From Olivibacter sp036959255 (lineage in GTDB: Bacteria; Bacteroidota; Bacteroidia; Sphingobacteriales; Sphingobacteriaceae): a stretch of 64,000 bases of DNA. Location: NCBI RefSeq assembly GCF_036959255.1, contig NZ_JAWMTI010000004.1, positions 434,001 to 498,000 of the forward strand, read 5' to 3'. Positions 45,570 to 52,999 of this stretch are shown here, piece after piece. The translations under genes and the position numbers were made by a program. Within the stretch, counting starts at the first letter, position 1, and every line of letters begins with the position of its first letter. A model generated the notes under the pieces. The model worked only from the letters and a program-made list of their open reading frames with translations, was not told where the DNA came from and did not search any database.

Positions 45570-45743
45570 TTAATCGGAGCCACGGGCCTTCGCCCGAAGC
45601 ACTTTGATAGCTCTTTTCAATTCGCTGATATTTTTGAAATATTGGGTTGCTTGCTTCATGTTTTTGTGCATTAGGTCTCCCTGCCGTATATCGACTTCCA
45701 GCTCTTTCTTTTCCCTTTCCAATAATTGAATGACGTAATCCAT
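45570..45743 (-). CDS. 57-residue coiled-coil-like small protein
   Basis: A minus-strand ATG at 45743 opens a 57-codon frame: MDYVIQLLEREKKELEVDIR, then GDLMHKNMKQATQYFKNISE, and a basic tail ending KARGSD. It is strongly helical with heptad-like Leu/Ile spacing and would form a short coiled coil. No function is known to me. It is co-oriented with gpmA 111 bases downstream, and dyads lie 113 bases upstream. Confidence 0.55.
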   Translation of the reverse strand: MDYVIQLLEREKKELEVDIRQGDLMHKNMKQATQYFKNISELKRAIKVLRAKARGSD

Positions 45744-45855
45744 ACCCTATTGTTTCTGTATTAACTTTTTATTTTATCCGGTATTGCTTCGATATTTCCA
45801 ATGGCCGGTAATTTTTAGTTTAACAAAAATAAGGAAGTTGATTTTGAAAAACAAC

Positions 45856-45891
45856 AGTTAGTCTAACTATTTAGTTAGATTTATCTAACTA
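45856..45891. promoter_or_regulatory. overlapping TTAG/CTAA dyads
   Basis: Two dyads adjoin: AGTTAG-T-CTAACT (45856-45868) and TAGTTAGAT-TT-ATCTAACTA (45872-45891). They share the half-site (A/T)GTTAG. They lie between the YcaQ-like stop and the small coiled-coil gene, in the promoter region of the latter. They resemble TetR- or MarR-type operators. Confidence 0.4.
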
Positions 45892-45929
45892 TTGTCAAAA
45901 TGCCATTCCTAATCCTTATTTTGCCGTAT

Positions 45930-47123
45930 CTAATCAGCGAATTCATGACGAATCGCCTCCAAATAAGTTTCGTTATTTGTTCTTTTAAAGGTAATGTCAT
46001 GACACTGATTAAAAAGGACAAAGGATTTCAATGCTTCAATGAATTTTGCAAGAGTATGTTGCGTTAAAGCAACTGGTTCAAAATGGATATTATGAACAAT
46101 GAGTAGTTTTCGTTTACGGTCTGCTTTGGCATCCATTCTCGCAATAAAGGTTTCTCCGGCCAGTATGGGTAATGAAAAGTAACCGTAAAGACGTTTAGGT
46201 GCGGGCACAAAGCACTCGATTTGATATTCGAAGTCAAAAAAGTCTTTTAAGCGATGGCGAAATACGTTGAGAATATCAAAAGGGGATAAGATGAAAACCT
46301 CGTCCGCAATTTTGATGTCGATATCTTGACCCCGAAGCATATACATTGGATTTTTCACAGCTTCAACTTTGATCTGTTTTACCTCGCCGGTAAGAATCAT
46401 TGCATGCAGTGTTTTTTTTACCAGGTTGTCTTTTACCCGTCGACTACGCCATGCCATTTCTTTAGCAGACGCGATACCAAGCGCTCCTAAAGTACGTTCA
46501 ATTACATAGCGTGCGTATTCTTCATCCGTGGGCATCGTCAGATCTATTTCATCAGGTATCAGGTTTAGCGGTAAGTCATACATTTTTTGAAAGGTTCGAG
46601 TACGCTTAACCATCAAGTCACCGTTAAAATAAAGCCGTTCTAGTGCAACTTTAGCTGGCCGCCAATCCCACCAGCCACTGCTGGCTTCCATCCGATCGTT
46701 CCCAAAATCACTAACCCGAACAGGGCCATCCCGTTCAACACGATCCATCATCTCTCTCATCAAATTAATCGAAGCTTGATTAGGTGGTTCATGTCGGGTT
46801 TTAAAAGCATGTTTCACGGGTAATGAATAACGGAAGTCGCGCATGGGAAGGTAACCTGCATCCGAAATGAAGTATTCAAACAATCGACCATCCTCGCAAA
46901 GTTCACCCAACCACTCCATTTGATAATCCGGAACCCGCGTAGCGATCACATGGTGATGGGCGCGTTCGACAACATAATTCGTATCCAACTGTACAAAGCC
47001 CAAATGATCGATAAATCGGTATACGGCTTCGATCCCTGTTCCAAACGGTGCTTTTTGGGTAAGGCAGGCAGCATCGAGAATAATCTTACGAGCCTGTGTT
47101 CTGGTAATGTCAACGGTATCCAT
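45930..47123 (-). CDS. YcaQ/AlkZ family winged-helix DNA glycosylase
   Basis: The 397-residue protein begins ITRTQARKIILDAACL and has the catalytic QxD motif in LGFVQLDTNYVVERAHHHVI. Other family features are WWDWRPAKVALERLYFNGDLM (winged helix) and FILSPFDILNVFRHRLKDFF. AlkZ/YcaQ enzymes excise interstrand cross-linked or bulky alkylated bases. E. coli YcaQ is of similar length (about 410). Activity is inferred from the motif. Confidence 0.9.
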   Translation of the reverse strand: MDTVDITRTQARKIILDAACLTQKAPFGTGIEAVYRFIDHLGFVQLDTNYVVERAHHHVIATRVPDYQMEWLGELCEDGRLFEYFISDAGYLPMRDFRYSLPVKHAFKTRHEPPNQASINLMREMMDRVERDGPVRVSDFGNDRMEASSGWWDWRPAKVALERLYFNGDLMVKRTRTFQKMYDLPLNLIPDEIDLTMPTDEEYARYVIERTLGALGIASAKEMAWRSRRVKDNLVKKTLHAMILTGEVKQIKVEAVKNPMYMLRGQDIDIKIADEVFILSPFDILNVFRHRLKDFFDFEYQIECFVPAPKRLYGYFSLPILAGETFIARMDAKADRKRKLLIVHNIHFEPVALTQHTLAKFIEALKSFVLFNQCHDITFKRTNNETYLEAIRHEFAD

Positions 47124-47360
47124 GAAGGAAAGTTAGTAAATATTCTGTAAATGGGTATTTAGGCTGTTGCAATCCGATCTCACATGGCCTTATAGGAACC
47201 TACTTAAAAGTCCGGTGATGTGGTATTTTACTGCCGTCTGCCGATAAACACTTTGGATAGGCTAAATACCATTGGTTCTTAATCTTTCAGTCGAAAAATT
47301 TGCGTAGAATTTTTTATAAATTTGAACAAATAAGACTGGGAAGTATAGTCGACGCATATC

Positions 47361-47834
47361 ATGGTTATCAAAACGTTACGGGCAAACTATAAAAGTATTC
47401 TTCGGGCAAAGCTATATTTCTTTTTCAGAAAGAGTTTATGGATGTACTTATTGGGAATGTTGTTACTGGCTTATGTTATTCCCATTGATAATTACGGGGT
47501 TATCCTTTCCACAGTAATCTACTTCTTCCTATTTATATTGGTTGTATTGGTACCCCTTTATTATTTTAGTACTAAAAGATTGGCGAAGAACAGGGATTTG
47601 GATATGGTTATTGAATTCGATGAGCAGGAAATAACTATCAGGCATGAAAAAACACAACGCGTAGAAACAAAAGGATGGGACTGGGTCCGACGAATTGAGC
47701 TTACTCCGCGCGAGTTGTTACTTGTAGTCCATTTCCGTGGCCGCTATCTGATCGCCTTTCCAAAAGATAAACTGAATGAAAGTGAGATGCAATTTTTCTT
47801 GGATAAGATGGATAGCCGAAAAGATATTCCATAA
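47361..47834 (+). CDS. YcxB-like membrane protein
   Basis: The 157-residue protein has two membrane spans (about 28-46 LWMYLLGMLLLAYVI and 50-70 VILSTVIYFFLFILVVLVP), then a soluble beta domain. That domain has VIEFDEQEITIRHE and KGWDWVRRIELTPRELLLVV, matching the YcxB-like family found in many bacteria. The function is unknown. It has an isolated promoter region with a candidate -7 box TAAATTTG at 47317-47324. Confidence 0.72.
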   Translation: MVIKTLRANYKSILRAKLYFFFRKSLWMYLLGMLLLAYVIPIDNYGVILSTVIYFFLFILVVLVPLYYFSTKRLAKNRDLDMVIEFDEQEITIRHEKTQRVETKGWDWVRRIELTPRELLLVVHFRGRYLIAFPKDKLNESEMQFFLDKMDSRKDIP

Positions 47835-47881
47835 GCACAGATTGTTTTGCCGTGAAATCGACCGTACTTATAACAGGTACA

Positions 47882-48457
47882 CTAATTTACTTTTTTCAAG
47901 GATCCGAGATACTTGTATGTGTTGATGAACAAACCCGTAGGGGTAGACTTTGAGTTAACAAAAGCAAGCTCCCGAGCGTCAATAGTCTCTGACAATAAGC
48001 GTTTGCCCCGACCAAGTAAAACCGGGTAGGTGATGAGTACAAGCTCGTCAGCCAACCCCTGGTCAAGCAATAGAGAGGTTAGCGTCGAACTTCCCACCAC
48101 AATCAGGTCAGGACCATCCGTTGATTTGAGATTACGAATCGCCTCCACGATATCCTCGCTTAAGCCCGTTACCGGCCCCCATTCCAAGCTGTCGAGCCTG
48201 TGAGTTACAATGTATTTCGTTGCAGCGTTTATCGCATTTGCCATTGGGAAATCTCCGGCCTTAGGCCAAAAGCCACTAAATATATCGTATGTACGGCGGG
48301 CAAGCAAGAGGTCAAAATTTGGCCCGTATGCGTCAAAGAGGATGGCGGCTCCGGCCGGACTCCGGTAGGGGGTGGTCCATGCACCATAGACATAATCTCC
48401 GTCATGTTCTATCACGCCATCCAGCGAGATATGTTCAAAAATCCTGATTTTTCTCAT
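47882..48457 (-). CDS. dihydrofolate reductase family protein (RibD C-terminal type)
   Basis: The 191-residue protein shows the family layout: MRKIRIFEHISLDGVIEHDG, LLLARRTYDIFSGFWP, NAATKYIVTHRLDSLEWGP, LIVVGSSTLTSLLLDQGL and DELVLITYPVLLGRGKRLL. RibD_C-type proteins are NADPH-binding reductases. Most stand-alone members have no known substrate and do not replace FolA. Confidence 0.9.
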   Translation of the reverse strand: MRKIRIFEHISLDGVIEHDGDYVYGAWTTPYRSPAGAAILFDAYGPNFDLLLARRTYDIFSGFWPKAGDFPMANAINAATKYIVTHRLDSLEWGPVTGLSEDIVEAIRNLKSTDGPDLIVVGSSTLTSLLLDQGLADELVLITYPVLLGRGKRLLSETIDARELAFVNSKSTPTGLFINTYKYLGSLKKVN

Positions 48458-48745
48458 GTGATCTTCATATAGTTAATAATAAGCCAAATTTAAAGTGGAT
48501 GAGGCACACGTGTAAGGTGTTATTCCGACAATATGCGTGTGTTTTTAGTCATACGAGTGACGATTCAGATCATTTATCCGTTAAAAGAAAGGGATTCGAA
48601 AGAACCCGTTGCTAAGTCATTGCTGATTACAAACGATAGTATGAACCGGAAAAAATTAGGGATAGATCAACAAAATTTGGGATAAACATGCGTTAAGGAT
48701 GAAATGAGAGACCAACGGGGGCTAAAGACGATGTTTTAATGGATT

Positions 48746-49204
48746 TTATGTGTTTAATGAATAGCTGAAATGAAAAACGTCACCTTCTTCTGAAGGTTTT
48801 GTTTTTCGATAGAAATTGATCGCATGCTTATCAATTTTATGCGCTTGAACGAATAGCTCTTCATAACCATTTTCTCGAAAGTAAGATTTTGTTCGCGCTA
48901 TCAGCCTGCTTCCCACCTCTTTTCGTTGCCAATGTCTGGAAACAGCTAAATCAAAAATATAAGCCAAGGGTTTTATACCATAATATGGCTCCAACGTGTA
49001 AGCGGTTAAACCTCCTATTACCGTATCTGCATATAGCGCAACAAATACATGGAAGCGTTCTTGGGTAAGTAATTTGCTTAAATATTCGTTCTTCGGCACA
49101 GACAATTTGTTCATTTCAAAAACCTCCTCAAACAGTTTAATGAGGGCTTTAAAATAAGCTAGGTCTTTGGAACCAAGCTTTTCAATGCGTAAGACTTCTT
49201 TCAT
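48746..49204 (-). CDS. AAC(3)-I-like GNAT acetyltransferase
   Basis: The 152-residue GNAT protein resembles aminoglycoside 3-N-acetyltransferase type I. It shows ALIKLFEEVFEMN, YLSKLLTQERFHVFVALYAD, VIGGLTAYTLEPYYG, the acetyl-CoA loop YIFDLAVSRHWQRKEVGSRL, and LFVQAHKIDKHAINFYRKT. The usual A-motif R/Q-x-x-G-x-G/A is close to RKEVGS. The assignment rests on pattern similarity; many GNATs have other substrates. It lies 5.4 kb from the ANT(6)-like gene. Confidence 0.75.
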   Translation of the reverse strand: MKEVLRIEKLGSKDLAYFKALIKLFEEVFEMNKLSVPKNEYLSKLLTQERFHVFVALYADTVIGGLTAYTLEPYYGIKPLAYIFDLAVSRHWQRKEVGSRLIARTKSYFRENGYEELFVQAHKIDKHAINFYRKTKPSEEGDVFHFSYSLNT

Positions 49205-49405
49205 GATTTATTCCAAGTATGATAAGTACGTTATAAAGATGGCATCGCAATTGGAGACGGTGTATTAACCTTGTATTCCGATACTTAAATAATGTCTCCA
49301 AAATTTGAACGAATGAGTTACCACTAGGGCTGGGACACGCTTAATAAATTAAGCACGCGCAAATGCAGAATGATGGATGATGTTCCAAAATGGAGCGGAC
49401 CATAA

Positions 49406-49846
49406 CTATCCTTCATGAGATTCGAAACGACCGGTTCCTTCTTCTATATTGATCCGATAAACGATCAAGGTGTCTCGAAGTTCCGGACTTATTCCATGAG
49501 AAGGGTCTCGTCCAGGGTCGTTGGTGTTGGGCATGATGCGCAAAATTAAGCCTTGCATAACCTGTTGACGCTCCGTGCCTTCCAATTCTTCAAAGGTTCC
49601 CCAAAGAATGACGCTCTTCCATTTGAACATGCTTTTAACTTCATCAACCTGAAAGCATACCCGTGGATTTCCTCGTAGCATCTCTATTTTCTTACCTTCG
49701 CCCGAGTGAGCATATATTGCATCATTTTGGTATACATAATTGATAGGCACTACATAAGTTTCGCCGTTTAAATGGCATCCTAGGCGGCCAATAAACTGGC
49801 TTTTCAATAAATCTACTATTTCTCTTTTATTTAATTCTCCAAGCAT
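49406..49846 (-). CDS. pyridoxamine 5'-phosphate oxidase-like FMN-binding protein
   Basis: The 146-residue split-barrel protein has LKSQFIGRLGCHLNGETYVV, INYVYQNDAIYAHSGEGKKI and NPRVCFQVDEVKSMFKWKSV. It matches small FMN- or haem-binding PNPOx-like proteins. A role in nitro-reduction or oxidative stress is typical; the substrate is unknown. There are no partners in the immediate operon. Confidence 0.88.
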   Translation of the reverse strand: MLGELNKREIVDLLKSQFIGRLGCHLNGETYVVPINYVYQNDAIYAHSGEGKKIEMLRGNPRVCFQVDEVKSMFKWKSVILWGTFEELEGTERQQVMQGLILRIMPNTNDPGRDPSHGISPELRDTLIVYRINIEEGTGRFESHEG

Positions 49847-50174
49847 GGTATCATTGAATTTCTTTCATTAAAAGTACTTAAAATCATTGATTTTAAAAAC
49901 AACCGATTTCCAGATGATAGATTATCCGGACCGATATTCCTTGAAAGCGATCAATGTAATCGGATTTAGCAATGATCAACTTCTGTCAGTCCGTCTTCCG
50001 ATTTGAACCGGGATATTGTAGCTGCTCTATGAATACCAAAGGGGGCAATGTGGTTTCTAGTTTTGGGATTTCTGGAGGATACGCGCTTAACGAACGCCTA
50101 TGATTTTTGTCCTTCGCAGGATTATAGGCGACTGTAATGATATATAAATGAAATAGGTTTAATGGTTAGAATAA
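49847..50174. other. intergenic stretch
   Basis: About 330 bases upstream of the FMN-binding gene. I see no coding frame or convincing signal. Confidence 0.35.
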
Positions 50175-50212
50175 AGAGCCCGAATCCTATAATTCGAGCT
50201 CTTTCGGGCTCT
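50170..50212 (-). terminator. terminator after lmo0937-type gene
   Basis: AGAGCCCGAA (50175-50184) pairs with TTCGGGCTCT (50203-50212). On the minus strand it is followed by a short T-rich tail, directly after the stop at 50214. Confidence 0.65.
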
Positions 50213-50213
50213 A

Positions 50214-50366
50214 TCAGGCTGCACCCCTTATTACCCTTAATAGTATAGCAATGATGGCTATAACCAAAAGCGCGTGGATAATACCCCCTTGTGCATATCC
50301 ACCAAAAAAGCTGATAGCCCAAATGATAACTAATACAACTGCGATGATATAAAGTAAATTTCCCAT
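50214..50366 (-). CDS. lmo0937 family small membrane protein
   Basis: The 50-residue protein has MGNLLYIIAVVLVIIWAISF then GGYAQGGIIHALLVIAIIAI and a basic tail LLRVIRGAA. Two hydrophobic spans separated by a Gly-rich turn match the lmo0937/DUF5670 group, typically stress-related. It is followed at once by a hairpin. Confidence 0.8.
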   Translation of the reverse strand: MGNLLYIIAVVLVIIWAISFFGGYAQGGIIHALLVIAIIAILLRVIRGAA

Positions 50367-50480
50367 AGATGTTTGATTTTATTCATTAATACAGAAATGC
50401 CCTCATTTGTTTGTGCTCATTTAAAAAAAATCGTGTAAATCCGGTGCATGTTAGCGTAATAAGGTCGTTAATGATCACCG

Positions 50481-50669
50481 CTAAGCAAATAAAAAGTATG
50501 CAATAGCGAGCACAATTATTGCAACAATAATCGACCAATGGATGGTAAAACCCACCTTTTTGTCATCTTTTTCCTCAAGAGCCGGTTTTGGTATTCCCGG
50601 ATTCTCTTCATGTTTCCCGTAATCAGTCTCTATTTGAGTTTTCGAACTATTCGTTTTCTCTGCTTCCAT
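50481..50669 (-). CDS. small single-span membrane protein
   Basis: The 62-residue protein has a polar, acidic N-terminal half (MEAEKTNSSKTQIETDYGKH ... ALEEKDDKKVG) and a C-terminal membrane span (HWSIIVAIIVLAIAYFLFA). No family is recognised. It is a tail-anchored-type layout. It is co-oriented with the lmo0937-type gene 114 bases downstream. Confidence 0.6.
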   Translation of the reverse strand: MEAEKTNSSKTQIETDYGKHEENPGIPKPALEEKDDKKVGFTIHWSIIVAIIVLAIAYFLFA

Positions 50670-51276
50670 TTTATCCTACATTTGTTTCTTTTTAATTAAC
50701 GGTTCAAACCTCTAGGTGTTTGTAATAAATTAAAAAGATGTAGATAATGGAATCTATCACATCCGTCCAAAACGTTAAATAATAATTAGGAAATATGGGA
50801 GCTCCGTTGGTCGGTTTTACTTCATTATTTTCAAAGGTGTTCATGGATTCCCTACGGTCGGCTCTTTGCTTCTTTATTTCGCGGACCTTCCCTTAGGGAA
50901 AGCTTGAATGCCTTAAAAAACGAAAACTTAATGAAAAGAAAGAAGTTTAAACAATTCATCTATGTGTTAAATCGATCCCTGTTTTAGGTCAGAAAGCCGA
51001 TAGTCCTATTAAATTTATACCAACACCCAGGGATACTTTTGCTTTCCCAATAAAAATAGCGCCTCTTATAGCCGAGAACCTCCTCTTTTTTGCCCTCAAA
51101 TTTATTTTGGACCGGTGTGGGAATCTATAATACTAGGCTTGCATGGGTAGTGCTGGCGCTCTTAATACGTTAAATTAGAGACGTCGGATTGACGAAAGGC
51201 AGGGACGAAAACATAGTGTTTACCTAATTGTTGAATAAGAGATCGTTCGCGCTAAACGTGAAATTAAGAATACGAA
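50670..51276. other. 600-base intergenic region
   Basis: No confident gene is present. A 46-codon minus-strand frame (50704-50844, MNTFENNEVKPTNGAPIFPN start) is possible but unsupported. A perfect palindrome TTCCCT-T-AGGGAA lies at 50888-50900. No tRNA cloverleaf was recognised. Confidence 0.4.
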
Positions 51277-51627
51277 ATGAATAATAAAGTGATACTGGAG
51301 AAGGCCAATGCCGCTATTACGGCTGGCGACTATGAGGGCTTTTTGTCTTTTTGTACCAGCGATACAGAATGGACATTTGTAGGTGACAAGATTTTGAGAG
51401 GAAAGAAGGCGGTCCGAGCGTACATGGCCGAGGCCTATGTAGAGCCTCCGAAATTTATCGTAGAAACACTGATTGCCGAAGGTGAATTTGTCACAGCACT
51501 CGGTACCATCAGTCTGAAAGACGAAAAGGGAAAAGTACACGATTATTCCTACTGTGACGTTTGGCGGTTTCGCAATGGCAAGATGGCCGAGCTAAGGGCT
51601 TTTGTAATTGAAGAAGTGTCAAAATGA
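51277..51627 (+). CDS. NTF2-like (SnoaL-type) protein
   Basis: The 116-residue protein opens VILEKANAAITAGDYEGFLS and has YDWTF-type segment CTSDTEWTFVGDKILRGKKA, then VTALGTISLKDEKGKVHDYS and a closing strand YCDVWRFRNGKMAELRAFVI. This is the cone-shaped NTF2/SnoaL fold with a hydrophobic pocket. The substrate is unknown. It sits in the stress-gene group. Confidence 0.85.
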   Translation: MNNKVILEKANAAITAGDYEGFLSFCTSDTEWTFVGDKILRGKKAVRAYMAEAYVEPPKFIVETLIAEGEFVTALGTISLKDEKGKVHDYSYCDVWRFRNGKMAELRAFVIEEVSK

Positions 51628-51766
51628 TCATTATCCAAAAACTGTTGGAAAAAAGAACGATCGGTTATTCGGCAAGCCATCGCTTCCTACGAAAAAGATT
51701 TTAAGGAAGAACAAATGGCATGTTTTTGTTAATATATTATGTGTTGAAAATAAATGCCCACATGTT

Positions 51767-52225
51767 ATGGAAAGAGATCATCCCATTATTTCAGGTACCA
51801 TCGGGACAACGTTAATGACTTTATTTAGCTATACAATAGCGGCATCAAAAGGCGAGAAGTTTGAGGAACCGGCTCTTTTGGCAGAGATGGTAGAAAAAGT
51901 AATCAAAGAAGAAAAATTGGCTCGTCTAAGTGGTTGGGCCATGCATTACGCCATGGGCTGTAGCATGGCTTTCATCTTCCAACAAATATGGAAACAGGAA
52001 AAAATTAATCCAGGTATAAAGCAAAGTTTATTTGCGGGTTTTTTGAGTGGTTTATCAGGAATAGTAATTTGGAAAGCAGTGTTTAAGTTTCACCCGCATC
52101 CACCTAAGATTCCGTTTACTCGGTATTACGGACATTTGCTTTTGGCGCATTTGGTTTTCAGTATAGGTGTAGCATTAAGCGGCAAGAATTACCGAAATAG
52201 AAAGGTTCAGCAAAGTATCGGATAG
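51767..52225 (+). CDS. hydrophobic membrane protein of unknown function
   Basis: From the ATG at 51767 the 152-residue protein reads MERDHPIISGTIGTTLMTLF. Hydrophobic segments follow (LSGWAMHYAMGCSMAFIFQ, SLFAGFLSGLSGIVIWKAVF, HLLLAHLVFSIGVALSG), giving about four spans. The frame is open upstream to a TTG at 51608, but that region is polar, Cys/Lys-rich and unlike the rest. No family is recognised. Confidence 0.65.
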   Translation: MERDHPIISGTIGTTLMTLFSYTIAASKGEKFEEPALLAEMVEKVIKEEKLARLSGWAMHYAMGCSMAFIFQQIWKQEKINPGIKQSLFAGFLSGLSGIVIWKAVFKFHPHPPKIPFTRYYGHLLLAHLVFSIGVALSGKNYRNRKVQQSIG

Positions 52226-52346
52226 TTTTCTTTCCTATAGTCTCGGGAGAACCTCTCTTGCAAAGCCCGGCCTTTAATTACCGAAGGTGCCTCACCCTAA
52301 ATCCTTTATGACATCACAACTAAATCACCGGAATTTCCGCCCTATT

Positions 52347-52363
52347 AATTGTTACAAACAATT
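52347..52363. promoter_or_regulatory. inverted repeat upstream of DUF892-katE pair
   Basis: AATTGTT-ACA-AACAATT is a perfect dyad with 7-base arms, 70 bases upstream of the DUF892 ATG. It may be an operator for oxidative-stress control; the regulator is unknown. Confidence 0.4.
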
Positions 52364-52433
52364 TTGATTATGACCAGTTGTATTAATATTCTCTGATGCT
52401 AACTCGCTATACGATAGCTAAAAATAAACTACT

Positions 52434-52988
52434 ATGAAAAAAGACGGTACGGGCACAGCGCCCAAATTCAGAACAAAAACGTCCTTGACAGCAGAGCCGG
52501 CCTTGAAAACATTATTTCTGGACGGTATCATGGACATTTATTGGGCGGAAAATCACTTGGTAAAAAACCTTCCTAAGATGATGAAAGAGTCCACTTCACC
52601 AAAACTTGAAACTGCATTTCAAAACCATTTAAAGGAAACGATTGAGCATGTGGCTCGACTCGAGCAGATTTTTACGTTACTTGATGAAAAGGCAATTGCC
52701 AAAAAATGTGACGCCATGGAAGGACTCACAAAAGAAGCAGAAAGTATAATTAACAGTACGGAAGCTCAAACAGCTACACGGGACGTCGGAATTATTTTAG
52801 CTGCGCAAAAGGTGGAGCATTATGAAATAGCTACATATGGCGGGCTTTACCAATTGGCTACAACCTTGGGATTAGACGAAGTTGCCAATATTTTGGAGCA
52901 AACCTTAATAGAAGAAAAAAAGGCAGATCAATTGTTGACCGATGTAGCGGAAAACGATATAAACTATCAGGCTGCTGATGAAGCGTAA
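52434..52988 (+). CDS. DUF892 ferritin-like protein (YciE/YciF type)
   Basis: The 184-residue helical protein has the DUF892 opening LKTLFLDGIMDIYWAENHLV, a four-helix pattern with HLKETIEHVARLEQIFTLLD, and VEHYEIATYGGLYQLATTLG. Glu and His residues typical of a di-iron ferritin-like site are visible in helices 1 and 4. Family members respond to osmotic or oxidative stress. The stop is 11 bases from the catalase ATG, so the two are co-transcribed. Confidence 0.93.
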   Translation: MKKDGTGTAPKFRTKTSLTAEPALKTLFLDGIMDIYWAENHLVKNLPKMMKESTSPKLETAFQNHLKETIEHVARLEQIFTLLDEKAIAKKCDAMEGLTKEAESIINSTEAQTATRDVGIILAAQKVEHYEIATYGGLYQLATTLGLDEVANILEQTLIEEKKADQLLTDVAENDINYQAADEA

Positions 52989-52999
52989 AAAACAGAACA

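Noticed and set aside
50704..50844. 46-codon minus-strand frame ending in a hydrophobic segment
   Set aside because: It might be a real small protein, but nothing except an open frame supports it.
50888..50900. TTCCCT-T-AGGGAA palindrome as an operator
   Set aside because: It lies far from any start codon in a region without other signals and could occur by chance.
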